64,000 nt of DNA from Melanocharis versteri. Taxonomy: Eukaryota; Chordata; Aves; Passeriformes; Melanocharitidae. Of this stretch, positions 51,346-64,000 are shown piece after piece. The translations under genes and the position numbers were made by a program. Every line of letters begins with the position of its first letter. The stretch's first letter is position 1. The notes below the pieces were generated by a model. It worked only from the letters and a program-made list of their open reading frames with translations, was not told the origin of the DNA and made no database searches. The stretch lies in assembly GCA_013397845.1 (NCBI GenBank), contig VZTG01000087.1, forward strand, positions 682,905-746,904. Reading direction: 5' to 3'.

Positions 51346-54300
51346 GGGCAAGGCGTACACAGCTCAGACTGCCTGAGGATGATCCTGCACTTCAGGGCTT
51401 TGAAACCAGGCCAGCCCAAACCTCTTGGGAACAATGCATGCATTGATCATCCTAAGATGAATATGAAGTCAGTGACATCCTGAGGACAGCCAGGCCTGTC
51501 TTCTGTGGGTGTCTAATCCCAAATGGCCTGTGGCCACCACCACGTTCAAGTGCTGCTATTGTGGTTCTTTTTGTGGAGAAACAGCAGCTGTTTCTCCCCT
51601 GGCCATTTCTTCCCGAGCAATACCCATTTATTTTGTCTTCCTGAGAGTCTCACAGAGCCCAGCATGTGTTTGCAACACTTTGTGAATAATAACACTTACA
51701 TATCTCCAGCAAAATAAAAAACTGGGTCAGCCAAGGCATATGCCTGGGTACATGAGGAGCAGCCAATGCATCTGCCAATGAGCCCTACAGTGCTGCAAAA
51801 TCCAACCCACCAGGCCCGTGGGGGTTATAAGGCAGTGTGCCTCCATAGGGGAAAGAGGGGAGAGTTCATCTATAACTGGGAACACACAAGCATTTTAGTG
51901 ACATTTCACAGGTGAAATCATGAATAAAACAGGACCTGAGAGAGGGTTCTAACAAATTGCTCATACTAATATCCCAGCCACTGGAAGAGAGGGAGTGAAT
52001 GTGCAATTACCCCAGCTCCAGAAGCTGCCTCCGGTGCCTCTGACTTGTGTGCATACATATCAGAAAGGGCTAGGCGCAAATAAAGCCAGAGACACATACC
52101 TACCTACAGTAGTGTGCAGGAGGGTGGGTAAGGAGGAACATTCAGGAGGAAAAAATGAGTCAGGAATGCTGAGGAAGAGCAGAGACAAGACAAAAGCACA
52201 GCACACTGCAATACAGGGACTCTTTTAACTTGGAAGAATTTAGAAAGAAACCAGAGTCCTGGCTCACAAGCTGGAGCAGGCTCCACACAACTGGTCAGAA
52301 GGTCACAGGTCCCTGAACCCATGGGCTCTCCACTTGCTGCAGCCCATGTGTGTAGATGCCAAAGCAGCTACACTGCATTAGAGAGAAGCTAAGCTTGGGA
52401 TGCTTGCCAAGAGATCAGGATGAGGAATCTTTGATCTGTCCCTCCCCAGTGGGCAGGACCTTCAGACACCTCATGTACACTCATGTGCATGTGTACATCT
52501 GTCCCTGCTGGGCCAAAATCCAGGCTGAAGTCACACTCTCTGTCAGAGACAAAGATGTTTGCTGAAGCAATGCAGCCAAAAAGGAGAGAGAAAAAAGCCT
52601 CAGCAATGGGAGCCACAGGTAGGAGCTGCCCAGCTGGCCATTTCTCTTCCCATATTTTAAGAAGTCCTGGTGGCCAGCAGTGGGTTCCCTGAAAATGCTG
52701 TGCTATGTTATCTCAGTACGGCCCCACATCCTGCACATTAAGGTACAGCCTCCAGAAGACAGAGAGCTGTGTGATTTTACCCGTCTCCCCTCAATCATCC
52801 CTGATCACCTCAGTGAAACTGGCTTAGGCCAGTCCCCTCCCCAAGACATGGATGGGAGACAGGAGAGGGCAATTGCCAATTTTAATGTGTCCAGTGATAA
52901 TCAGGCTGGCAAGGATGTACAGAGCACAAAATCAGGCAGCAGGAGTACACAGGCAGGGAGCCGGAAATAATTACCATGATACTGTAACCAGAAAACAAAA
53001 GGCCAGGCTATTTACCATACTAATTAGTGTTTATCCCTGTTTATGGCTCCACATGGCAGTGGGATTGGAGGCCTGATTGGAAGTGTAAATGCTTAAAGGA
53101 ACAAGCTCTGGATATCAGAATTAGACACAAGGTCGAGGGAAAGCTTCTGCTGAGCAGAGGACAGGGAGAGCTAAGCCGCGCATCCCTCTCTTCCTCTGCC
53201 GGAGAGTTGGAGTTGCTGAAAGGAAGACCCAGATGGTCCTTCCAGAGCACAGTTATGGGGAAGTGCCCAGAGACTGCTACGTGCTATTTATCTGCTAATG
53301 CATCTCCATATCTTCATTTCCCTCAGGTCTTTTTCTCCTACACTGTTTCTCTTGGATACTGCAACCAGATTAAAGATTTCCCTGAAGTGTTCCTTAATGT
53401 TCCTCCTTCTAAACTGAGTCTGTTTCAACAAAATAAGACACAATTTTCCCTATATTACAGCAGAGTTATTTTTCCAAGGCAGTTTTCCCACATCTTCCCC
53501 CCTTCAACATCTTTTTCTTTTTCATTTCTGAACAGATTCAGAGTAGAGGCACAGGAGAAAGGGAGGGATCTGCCGCAGTATGCCTGGTTGCCACTGACAA
53601 AGATGAGCATTAGGATGAAGATTCAGAAGCTTGTAGCAGGACCCCCTGCTCCAAACCCTGGCCCACCACTCCCTTCTGCATGATCTCCCACTGGGATGTT
53701 CTGCCCAGCAGCAGCCAGTCAGCCTCTGCTGCCTGTCCTCACCACTGCCTGCTACAAAGCTGCCTTGACAACAGCAAGAGGTAGCTGAAATACTTCCCTA
53801 ACCATTTTTTAATTTGTTTTAATACTGTAGGCTATGTCACAAGGAAATCAGTCTCTGGAGGTGCTGCTCATGCTAAGGAAAAGTCTGAGTGTTCAGGCAC
53901 TGGGCACTGCTGATCTTTCCAAGCCTGGGTCTGCCAGCCCACCCTGCAGGGGCTGATTCACTCTTCCCTTGCATTGCTCATCGCCCACAGAGTCTCCCCC
54001 CTAGAAGCCCTGCAGCTGGTGTTGTCTCTGCCCCTTGCAGTTTATTCTTCATCTCAAGGATTAAAAAAGTGCCTGCCTCTCTCCTGTGAAGTTCTCTCCC
54101 AAAATAAAATCAAAAAGCAGTGTTGGCCCCAATCTGTCCCTGTACCTTCCCTCCATGCTACATTACCAGATGCTCTCAAGGAGCTTGGCATGTCCTATTT
54201 GCTTCCATCGAGGATGTGATATCTGAAAACCCCTGGGAGACAATGGCTTTCCAGTCTGGAGAATTTGCCTCCCCCTCTGCATCAGATGTGTCAGAGCAGC

Positions 54301-57300
54301 ATTTCATTTACCTTTTCCAGTGATTTTTATCGGTCTGATTACTAATGAGGAAGTTTAACCCACTCCTGGGCAAATCCCTGAAAGTCAAACAAGTTACGGT
54401 GAGGGGGAACCACAGTGAGGGAGACAGTCTTAAAGTGAGACAGACTCCAAGCAGGCACTGACCCTTTGGTGCACCAACAACGATCCCACCTCAGCGGATT
54501 CTGTGCCCTGCAAAGGCCTGTGCAGAGCACCCTGCCTGCCACCTGCGTGGGTGGCTGTGCACTGCAGCCATGTCCCTCTCCCTAGCTCTCCCACTATCAT
54601 CACCCTGCACTGCTGTGCTGAGAAGCCATGGAAACCATGGCCACCTCAACACAGTTTCTAAACGCAGCCATGGCCAAATCATTGGTGCCTATCTGGGAAA
54701 AGCATTTAATTTCCCAGATAAAAATTAACTCACAAAATCTTTTTGAGTCTGTTTGTCTGATGATCTGCTACTTTCCTCTATCCTCTTCCTCCAGGATAAT
54801 GTCCTTATTTGCCCAGTGCTGAGACTTTCACCCTTCTCACCCATATTGTCCCCACCATCATCATTGCAGCAAAGAACTCCACCACACACCCTTCACAGTC
54901 CAGACACCTGAGAAAATGCCATCATGAAAGGAAAATAAAGCTGGAAAAAGTGACTACACCAAAACCTCACTCTCATCCTTCAAAGAGGGCTGTGGTAAGC
55001 TGTCCGAATTCCAGTGTTTCTAGACCTCCCCTCCTCCATGCTCTTGTCACTTTGACAGACACAGACATACCTATAATGCTTCCCCTGCACCGCTGCCCTT
55101 CCAACCAGCGCTCCCCTAATGCCAGAAGATACCACAAGTGCATCTGCCTTCACATTTTGGCCACAGGTGAGGGGAACCCAGAGCTGCTCACACAGTGTTG
55201 ACCCTGGCTCTTGTACAGCTGCATGAGGGAGCCGAGCAACTCCTCCATTGCCACCAGTCTGTACATAACACACCCTGACACACAGCAGCTGTTGGCCCCA
55301 CGGACCGTGGCAGAAATTTGCACGCCCATATGCTGGCAGCTCAAGCAGTACAGACTCACATCCCGGCTTGGGGGATGCAAGGGGCAGCTCTTCAGCTCTC
55401 CCAGTACACACACGCTCCCTGGCAGACGATGCTCCTGGAGATTCCTGGTGTCCTGCTGCTGCGCCAGAGGTGAGTGCTCGGTGTCACTTGTTCCTAATGC
55501 CTGTGTGCATCTCGCAGCCTCGGTACGGTTGGTTTAATAGCCAGTCTCTGCTGGGAGGCAGCTTAGGGAGAGAGAAAGAGAGGAGTGAGGGGGAAAGCAA
55601 GCAAAACAAAAGGAGAACAATGTGAGTAGGAGCCTGTAAAATAGAATAACACTGCCAGGCAGAGCAGCAGCTGAATTGACTGTGACAGGCAGACCCTCTC
55701 TGCACCTGGGATTCAAACACAAGCTTATTTTCCTGGTTTCTTTGAGAGACAAGTCCTGACTACCTGTCAACATGTACCCAGGAGATGTCACCAGCAGAAA
55801 AGGAGCCTCAGGTGCTCCTGACCCACACGGCTGACACAGTTATGAAGGCTGAGGTCACAGGTTACATTTCTCAGAGATGAGCAGTGAGGAGCTTAGAGGG
55901 AAAAGAAAAAAACTGAGCAACAGCGGAAACCATAGATCCAAAACAATGCACCTGCCATGACTCCTGGAGTTCCCAGAGGATTCAGGACAGCTTTGCCTCC
56001 TGCACAGCTCCTGTTCTGCTCATCTGAGGAGCAGGGGAGCAGTTAAACAATGTGTGCCTTCAGACAGACACACTTCTTCCCCAAGTCCCAGCAGGTGCAC
56101 AAGTGAAGACATTCACTCTTTCCTCAGCTTGCCAGCTTGCTGAGGGGCCATGAAGGACATAATACCCAGAGAGGTAAGGTCAGGCTGTGCCAGGTCTCCT
56201 GACAAGCAAGCTACGCTCTCAGCAGCCCATCAGGACAAGGGTATCAAAAATAGCTGTTCATGTTCACCCATAAGGGACCAATAGAGGATCTCTTGAAGAA
56301 GACCAATTTCAGCATGGCTCTCCTTCCCAGGGCTGGCAGCTGGTGGACAGCCCCAAAGTGAGGGGCCACCAGATGGCATTTTTAGCCTCTCTTCTTGAGA
56401 AGGAGCAGAGCAGGTCACACTACATCTCCACGTAAGACACCCAGCCACTCCTGTGCCCTTTCCAAAGATTCCACCCATGACTCAACACCTCCCCCTGCCT
56501 CCTTCTCCTCCTCCTCCTCCTCCATAAAAAACCACCTGCACAGCCTCCACTGCTGCAACAGGCCAAGTAGCTGCTTCCAATTAAAAGCTGCTGTTTTCAC
56601 CATTTTTTTTTAATAAGAAAAAAGTAATTGAAATTTAATTTAGTCAATGACCAAGTGACAGGGTGCGAAAATGAGCCAGCGTTGGCTCAGGTTCTATTAG
56701 GAATGAGCTTGAACCAAGAGCTGTGGGAGGGGGTGGGGGAGTTGCCTGGGGTAGCTGAGGGGGACCTGTACAGGAGGTTTTGAATCAGGGTCTCTTGAAT
56801 CACCACATCTCCCAACCAGATTTCTTCCCTAGCCCACCCCCAGCATTACGTGTAAAGCCTCCAGGCACCCTCCTTCAATAATCCCCATACTCCAGCGAAA
56901 ACTTCCCTTCCCATCCTCACAGCCTGCAAGCAGTGCCTCTTTCCTGCCCTCTTGCCATCTCTTTCCAGCACTGCTGTGACTAGAGCCCTGTCAGAGTTGG
57001 CAGCCACAGGCCCATCATCGCAAACTGCTGGCTGAGAGAAAGGGAGAGAAGCAGGGGAGTCTTGGGGGCCTGAGAACAAGACAGGACTCGTGAGTCATCC
57101 CCTGCGTACCCACAGCCCCCGCTGGCTACCGCCGAGCTCCAGGAAGATGCTGAATATTCGATGAAGGGGCTTTTTTTAGATCTGCTGAAAATGGCAAGGG
57201 AAACTCCACTGACAATTTTTAAAAAAATAAAAAAGGAAAGAGAAAGATCACAATCTCATCGCCACAGCCAGTCTTACACCTTCCCTGAGGATATGTTAGA

Positions 57301-58924
57301 ACAGCCAGGGGTGTGAGAGGAAAGCAGCCCATGGCGATCTGTTTCTGGCAGGCCGAGGGAAGGGAGGATGAGGAAATGTCTGTGTGAGGGTGCAGTGTTG
57401 CCATCCCCACCTGTCTGGATGGGTGCAGGTGCACAGGCAGCCTGGGTTTGCAGGTGAAGGGACAGAGCACGTGCTGAGGGAAAGCATCACCAGGCTCTGA
57501 CACCTCTGCTAGAGGTCTCAGCATCTTTGCCCTGGTTGCCACTAGAAGACCTCATTTGGAAAACACAAGATTAAATATGATATTTTGCAATGCCAACCTG
57601 TACAGCAAGGACAAGGCTCACTGGTTGTTTTCACACGGTGCCACATGAATCACTACAGAAGTGTGGGGTGACAAGGGGCTACATGGGGTCAGTGAGTCTG
57701 TCTGCTCTTCCCCAAATCAATGAGGAAAAAAACACCTCTTGCTAATGTTAGCAAAGTAGGCATTTACTCCTTATGTTGGAAAGCTCCTCCACATCAGCTG
57801 ACACAGGGTTAAATTTCCCAGTCAGCAAAACCTCATCCCAGTAAGAGAGGAAGCTTCTGTTGCACCTTGGTGTGCCTGTCAGAAGGAGATGTGGCACAAA
57901 CACTCTGCTCTAAAGCAGAGTGCTTGGCTGGGGATGTGGAGGGGAAGGTGGGAGCCAGGAATTGCAGGCAGGGATGTGGAGCAGAGGTTCTGGGCTGAAG
58001 CCCCTCAGTTCATCATCAGAGGAAACAGAGTGCCACCAGGATGGTGCTGGGGGAAGTAGAGTTTCTCAGCGCAGCTGAGGGAGGGGAGGGTACTTGTGTG
58101 TGTGAAGGAACAGGATGCAGAGATTTACAGAAATTATAGAAATTTTCTTTTCTCCCACTCTCCTCCGCCCTGTCATTTTCTCTTCTCCACTTTTTCTTCT
58201 GGCCTCTGTCTCACCTTCTGTCTCTCCCTCTGTAAGCACTTGTTGGCAAATCTTCTCCAAAACAGTTATTTTGAATGTGTGTTCCTCTACATCCCTTACA
58301 ATATTTTCTCTCCCATTCTCAGTATATTCCTTGCTGGTGAAGTTGATCGTCTTAATGATGATAATATTGAACATGGTGAAATGGCTTCGTTCACACCAAA
58401 ACCAATTATTCATGGCTCTGCTTTCAGGTACCAGACACTTTCATGCCTTTCCTTGTTACTTCAGATGCAGAAACTCAAATATCATCTTTTCCTATTCCCC
58501 TCTACCATCTTCTCCACTTGGAAGGGAAGGACATTCTCTATCATATATTTTTAATCTGCTTCTTGAGAAAGCCTGAGATGTAAAATTGACTATTTTAGTC
58601 CTATCTCTCATTCCCAGTCAGATGTCATTCTTGGGAAAGCCAGTCTTCTCAAGTTAGTGGCTTGCCTAGCGTGGAAGCAGCAAGTAATATATTCCTTGTC
58701 CTCCTGGAATCCAGACCTTTGCCCAGACCCCATCCCATCACTTTTGTGCTCACTGCACAGACATAATTCCCCCAGTGCAGAAGCTGATGGTCCACAGTAG
58801 GGTCATGCTTTTTCCAGTAAAAGAAGCCGACAGATCACTTCTGCTTGTGATTCATCCTAGAGAAAAGAACAGTGTGGGCTCCCCATTCCACTGTGCGTCA
58901 CAGAACCTGCCCCCAGTGGGAGCC
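51346..58924. other. Non-coding stretch, no exon seen
   Basis: The longest open frame in the window (218 codons, plus strand, 53027-53683) lies here. Its predicted product has no recognised domain and mixed low-complexity composition, so I treat it as chance. A CTC triplet run lies at 56500-56523. 56590-56660 and 57160-57240 are AT-rich. No transposable element recognised. Confidence 0.45.
56500..56523. repeat. (CTC)n microsatellite
   Basis: About six tandem CTC units on the plus strand. Confidence 0.85.
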
Positions 58925-59405
58925 CACAGAATGACTGGTGTCGAAAGGTATCTCAGGAGGCCTCCAGTCCAAATCCCTGTTCAAAGCAGGCTAACTTCAA
59001 GGCCACAGCAGATTGCTCAGCACCTTATCTGCTTGAGTTTTGAGTATCTCAAAAGTTGCAGACTCCAGAACACCTCTGGGTCACCATCTCAAATCAGATC
59101 CACCCTCGTGTTTATGGTTTTCCTTCACACAGAGTTGAAATTTCCCTAGCTGCATCTTGGCTCTGCTGCCTATTGCCCTTGATGCACACCTCTGGGAAGA
59201 GTCCAGTTCCATTTTCTCTACACACATCTCCCATTGCCTCATCAGTCAGATCCCCCTTAAATTGCTTTCCTCCAGGCTAAACAAAGCCAGCAGTCTCAGC
59301 ATCTCCTTACATGTTATGTGCTACAACTCCTTAGTCATCTTCATGGCCCTCCACCTAACCCACTCCAGTTTGTCACTCTCTGTCTTGTAGTGGAGAGGCA
59401 GTACC
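58925..59405 (-). mobile_element. CR1 LINE 3' segment, minus orientation
   Basis: Read on the plus strand, this is the reverse complement of a CR1 3' UTR and ORF2 C-terminus in order: GAATGACTGGTGTCGAAAGG, CTCCAGTCCAAATCCCTG, TTCAAAGCAGGCTAACTTC, TTTTGAGTATCTCAAAAG, GTTGAAATTTCCCTAGCTGC, CTTTCCTCCAGGCTAAACAA, AGTCATCTTCATGGCCCTCC and CACTCCAGTTTGTCACTCTC. It belongs to a different, older subfamily than the 49.8-kb copy. The octamer tail at its 3' end is eroded. Confidence 0.88.
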
Positions 59406-60535
59406 TGAGTCTACCTCTCCTTGCTTGGGATCTCCCTAGGTTGAACTAAACTCTGCTCTGAATGTTTCACCCTTATTTTACTGTTAAATGGATGATAACC
59501 AGTTTCCAGCTATCCAAGTCAATTATATTCAATAGAAACTGCAGTTTGGATCACCAGGTTCATAAGACTGTATCTAGATTTTTTTATCAGCAAATCAGAT
59601 TCCCAGTGCATAGGAAAAAAATCCCCTGACAAAACCAGGATGAGGTATCAGATGATTTTTAAACCTCTTATCAGAGATGGGGAGCCAGAAAACAGACCTA
59701 GTCTTGTCTTTCCTGCCCAGCTGTCACTGTGGTTTGGGAATTAACTCACCATGCTTTATTTATCATCAAAATTTTCAGTCAACGGGCAAAACAGAGAGGA
59801 ACATTTTTCCTCTGTAAAATGTACTCAGCCATGTCTCAATCTCTCTCAGCATTCACTTCCACACAGCATCCTCAAAGCCCTTCACTTGATTCTTAAACAG
59901 GAGGGAGACAAGCTTCAGGAGTTCCATCTGTACATGATGGAAGGAGGAGGAAGATACAGATTCACACCATCTTGACATGAAAACAAACAGAGAAAGGAGC
60001 AGGGCCCCGAGACAGTGGCATGGGGAAGACTCTACTCATCCTGCACCAAGGATGATTGACATGGGGAGCTCACTGATGAAGGACATTGCCAGTGCAGACA
60101 GCTCCAGTGGGCGTCTAACTGGAGGTGAGTGGGTTTAAAAGCATAGACAGCACTTAAAGCTTCCAGTAACTGTGGCAGCATCTAAGGGCTTCCGAGTGGA
60201 CATTTGTGAAGTCATCAGGGATCTCTTCTTCCTTCTTTCCTGCCAGACACCTCAAAAGAAGCATCACATGGGGGGTCAAATGGGAAGGATTCACTTCTTT
60301 CTGACAGACCTGTGCAATAGCTCTTCCACTTTGGTGGAAGTTACCTGGTGACCCACACACATTTGCCCTGTTAGAACAACTTTGAAGAACTTCAGTGGTG
60401 TCCAAATTATCTAGGGGGAAAGTGCCACAATTCCTGGGCAAGGGCACTGTATTTCAATTATGTGGAGATATTTGAGAGGGATTTTGAGTGAGATGCACAG
60501 TCCCACCTATTCTAATTCCCCTCCCTCAAGCTCCT

Positions 60536-60619
60536 GTTGCCATGGCAATGGTACTGACAATTTCAACGCATAAACCCAAATTTGCATTTTAATGGAGCAT
60601 AATTAGAATGCTGAGATAA
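60536..60619. promoter_or_regulatory. Candidate enhancer: RFX X-box, POU octamer, homeobox and GATA motifs
   Basis: GTTGCCATGGCAAT at 60536-60549 is a near-perfect full palindromic RFX X-box. A perfect octamer ATTTGCAT is at 60580-60587, TAATTA is at 60600-60605 and AGATAA is at 60614-60619. Four distinct consensus sites within 84 bases, in a repeat-free AT-rich block, are unlikely background. The target gene is unknown; CACNA1I is the only gene in view, 33 kb away. Confidence 0.4.
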
Positions 60620-60690
60620 ACGATTCTTTCTCGATAAAAGGTAACATAAACCCCACATCTCACAAATATCCTCTACCAGCAAGTATTGCG

Positions 60691-60708
60691 CATACACACA
60701 CACACACA
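60691..60708. repeat. (CA)n microsatellite
   Basis: Short CA repeat of about eight units. Confidence 0.85.
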
Positions 60709-63700
60709 AAGAGAGCCTATACATCGCTTGGCTGTGGGAGCTGGGAAGTTGCTTCCAGTTCCTTCATGCCTAGCTGGGAAGTTTTAAATCCTCCACAAAA
60801 CCCCACAATTTCCAGAAGAAAACATTGGAGTTGCCAGATGTTTGCTGCAAACTGACTCTATCACCTCCTGGCTGCCGTCCTCCCGTGCTGTCCTCCCAGG
60901 CCCAGGCAGGGTCAGCCCATATCTGCTGTCCCAACACTGAACCCTGAGATGCTCTCTGTATGCTGACAGCTCTCAGGGGCTCAGTAGCCCCTGCGATATC
61001 CCTGAGATGATATCCCAGGGACAATGAAAAACCTCTCCCTCTCCAACTGTCCTAATATTTATTTCCCTTTTGTTTTTAGCTAAATTTGTCGTGAGATGTG
61101 CTCTCACTTGGTTTTCTGCAATATGCCCAAGAGTGTATTCTCCAGCTCTTGAATCAGGAAAGGAGCACTGTGCTAGCACTTATCCCACACTGTCAGCCCA
61201 GAGGCCAAATAGCTACAAGGGGGCAGAAGGAGATTTTAAAAAAGAAATGTTTCCAAGACATCTCTCTTTACTTCAGCAAAAGGCAAGGAAAGGAAATGGA
61301 GGAGGGGGAGAAGCTACTCTGCACCAAATATGAAATCAGAAAATGAATTTCCCCTGCCCTTGAAACAAACTAAATTCAAAGCAGGCAGCTGGCAGGAGTG
61401 AATACAGACAGAAGAGAGAAAGAAAAAAAAATTAAAAATAAAAAAGGAGAGAACAGAAGAAAAGCAAACAAGTGAATCAGAAAAGCTGCAAACTGCCTGG
61501 AAATTTCATTTGGCTTTTCAATTGGGAAGTGTAATGGTGCATACCTGGGTAGGGACAATCACACCTGGGAGAGGCTTAAAGTAGCAGCAGCCCAGACCAG
61601 GTTCTCCTGACCCGTCTGAATCTCGCTGGGCCACCCAGCCTTCGGGGGACTTCAGGCAGCTCTGTGAAGAAGGGGATGGTGCAGGAGTCACCTCTGCCAC
61701 GAGGCAGAGTCCATCTGCCTCATCTCACCTGCCTGGGCTGTGAAAGCAAAGCCACATGTCCTGCTGAGCAGCCCTGACAGGGCACCACTAACACTGAGTT
61801 GCTATCTGCCAATGCATCAAGTAAATGACACAGAAGTTGCTCCTCAGAACTCTGTGGCCTGGATCTGTCCATTTTTTCCTGCAGAGAGCTTTCCAAGGGG
61901 CCTGCTTCAAGTCCTGCACCTTCTATCAGCACTGGCTAACCAGCCATGTCCCCTCTATTAGATCTGTATGATTAGGGCCCAGAGAGTTCAAGTAACTTCC
62001 TGCTCCTCCTCCTCCATTGTCCCACACAGTAGTCAGCCTGGTGGAATCCTGATTCCTCCTCCAAGAAAGTCTTTTAGTACTACTCTCTGGGATGCACAAA
62101 AAAGAGCATGTCTGCTTCTCACCACTCCCACCATCCCAGCTAGCAACTCCATTTAATCTCTCAGCCCCCCTTCATTTGCCAGAATCAAATATTAATTGGG
62201 CTGCACTGTGATAAAGTGACTGTTAATGTGCCTTGGCACGTGAACAAGTGGAGCTGGACTCAGCCTCCAGTGCAGCACACGGCTGGAAGAGCACGGCAAG
62301 GTGAACCCAATGGAGACATCTCTGGGGCTCCCCACCAATTTGGCCAGCCCCAAAGGCTGCAGGTCCTGGCAGTTCAGATCCAGTTGTTTTCACATCCTCT
62401 CTAGCACTGACGCACGTGTAAATGCACATAGCCAGGCTGCACACAAACTCACACAGTTACTTACAGCCATCTGAACCCCACACAGTGAACCAGCTGTACA
62501 AACCCAGCTGAGGAGCTCACACACTGTACCTGCCATGGCACTGTCTCCGTTCGTGTAAGTACACCCAGGTAGAAACTCACATGGATGCTAACACGTATAT
62601 GGGGCGTGCTCTTATCCCAACATAAATCACGGTGTACCAGTGAGACAAGAGGCCGTACATCCACACACAAACAGACCAAAATGCTTCCCTGAAGCTGATG
62701 GCTTTCCACATAACCCTTGTCCCCTTAGTTTGGGTTGCAGTTGATTAACTTAAAAATAAAAGAAACTAACTCTCCTAAATACCATCTGTGCCACTGATAC
62801 AGTGGTTCATGGGACATTTATTAGTTAGTCAGTCTCCCTTAAGACACAGTTTACAAGTTCTGCACAGTAGGAACTTCTCAATGGTTGGAGACATGATTCT
62901 AGGGTCCAGTTTACAAAGTTTTAGGAACAAAGAATGGAGTAAGGAACATAAGAAAAGAAAGAGATGGTCTTTTGATCTAGAGGAACTCGAGTGCTGAGAG
63001 TCAAGATCTAGAGATAAAAGGCCCACCTTGCACTCATGTCCCACATCTTCAGCAACAAGTGCTCATGACTGGCTTGCCACCTGCCACTTGGCTTCCTTAG
63101 CAAGAGAAAAGACCAGCCCCTGGCAAGCCTCCCTGCACCACTCACCCCCAGCAGCTTTGGGGGCTACCGCGGTGCCTCCCAGGGGTCCTCTCCGCAGCAG
63201 CCCTGTCAGAGAGGCAGCACCACGGCCACTTAGAGCACAAAGGTGTGCTGGGGCCAGGGCTACTCATGGGTCATGGCAGATGGGACAGTAAACAGCAATC
63301 CAGGGCTAAGCACTAATTAGCAAGAGACTTGCTGCCAAACCGGTATCATGACCGACAGGAGATGAGCACGACTCAGACCAAAGTCACCCTAATGCCCTGA
63401 TGACTATCAGACAGGATAGGTGTTCAAAGGCAGGGGTATGGATTTGCACCCCAAAGCCCCCGTGCATCTTGCTGGTTCTGTTCCCAAAACTTGTCAGGGA
63501 TGGGTAAAACCTACAGCAACTCCACGTTTGTCCTGAAAACCTCTTCCGTGCCCTCCCCCTGCTTCTGGCAGAGCCTTCCTAAAACTCATCACCCGTCTCA
63601 ACACGCGTCTCTCCTGGCTGCGGTGCTCGTGGCAGGCGAAACTCAGCCTCACAGTGACATCTAGTGAGGAGAGCCCTAGTGGCACCACGCGCCCGTGCTA

Positions 63701-63972
63701 GGAATGGCAGCAGCCTCGCCTCCCGCTGGCATTTGTTCCCCGGACTTCAGGAGACAGAGGCAGAGCAGGAGATGTGGCCCTGGAAAAGGCAGCCTGGCCC
63801 GCGGGGTCTCACGTCGCAGCGTGTGGGTGTCTGGTACCCAGCACCTCCAGGGCTGTCCCTGAACCCCAAGGGAGTGAGAGTCCCCCAGGTACCTGCCAGT
63901 GGATTGTCAGTGCTTTCTGAAGGAGTGTTTTCTACACTGTGCTGAGGAGAGATGGATGAAAAGGGAGAAAAG

Positions 63973-64000
63973 GAGGGGAGAGGAGAGGAGAGGAGAGGAG
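63973..64000. repeat. (GGAGA)n pentanucleotide repeat, cut by the window edge
   Basis: At least five GGAGA units run to the last base, so the true length is unknown. Confidence 0.9.

Larger units (their letters stand above)
59406..64000. other. Non-coding stretch to the right edge, no exon confirmed
   Basis: 59460-59700 is AT-rich and unstructured. 60530-60660 carries a dense motif cluster. A CA repeat lies at 60691-60708. A 57-base minus-strand segment at 63146-63202 is bounded by good splice-site consensus. 63580-63840 is mildly CpG-enriched. The window ends inside a GGAGA pentanucleotide repeat. Confidence 0.45.

Noticed and set aside
53027..53683. 218-codon plus-strand open frame, the longest in the window
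   Set aside because: No domain, low-complexity ends, no splice or promoter context and no detectable similarity to a known family. A frame of this size is possible by chance in 64 kb searched six ways. A conserved homologue or peptide evidence would reverse this.
1..64000. tRNA, rRNA, CRISPR arrays, bacterial operons or phage
   Set aside because: No tRNA T-loop/acceptor pairing, no rRNA blocks, no regularly spaced repeats, and the DNA is clearly vertebrate.

Overview
This window is vertebrate nuclear DNA, almost certainly from a bird. Large stretches carry no sustained open reading frame. CR1 LINE fragments are present, two of them ending in the typical avian CR1 3' tail. Two solo LTRs belong to the ERVL-type family common in neoavian and passerine genomes: they begin TGTCCTGG-like, carry a central TATATAAA and end in GGTTAAACCACAACA. 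There are no operons, Shine-Dalgarno sites or other prokaryotic features.

Only one protein-coding element is convincing. On the minus strand, 27026-26746 is the first recognisable coding exon of CACNA1I, the T-type (low-voltage-activated) calcium channel pore subunit Cav3.3. It encodes a proline-rich, acidic cytosolic N-terminus and then the diagnostic T-type segment ending SWCIKMVCNP. It stops at a textbook minor-spliceosome (U12) 5' splice site, ATATCCTTT. A consensus 3' splice site lies 22 bases upstream of the ATG, so an untranslated (or alternative N-terminal) exon probably lies further right. The next coding exon (start of IS1, beginning Trp-Phe) was not found, so positions 26745 down to 1 are read as a first intron of at least 26.7 kb.

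Layout: 1-26.7 kb is inferred CACNA1I intron, with an LTR at 0.6-1.15 kb, a CR1 tail at 7.7 kb, an L2-like LINE remnant at 18.1 kb and several AT-rich, homeobox-motif-dense blocks. 26.7-27.05 kb is the exon. 27.7-28.3 kb is a second LTR. Two CpG-dense blocks at 31.96-32.37 and 33.64-33.85 kb are the best promoter or first-exon candidates, the second abutting an old CR1 ORF2 remnant. 34-64 kb is upstream intergenic or 5' intronic sequence with three more CR1 pieces, simple repeats and a striking X-box/octamer/homeobox cluster at 60.54-60.62 kb.

The many open frames of 60-218 codons elsewhere look like chance or repeat-derived frames and are not annotated as genes. Repeat and gene names rest on recognition by eye; no database search was possible.
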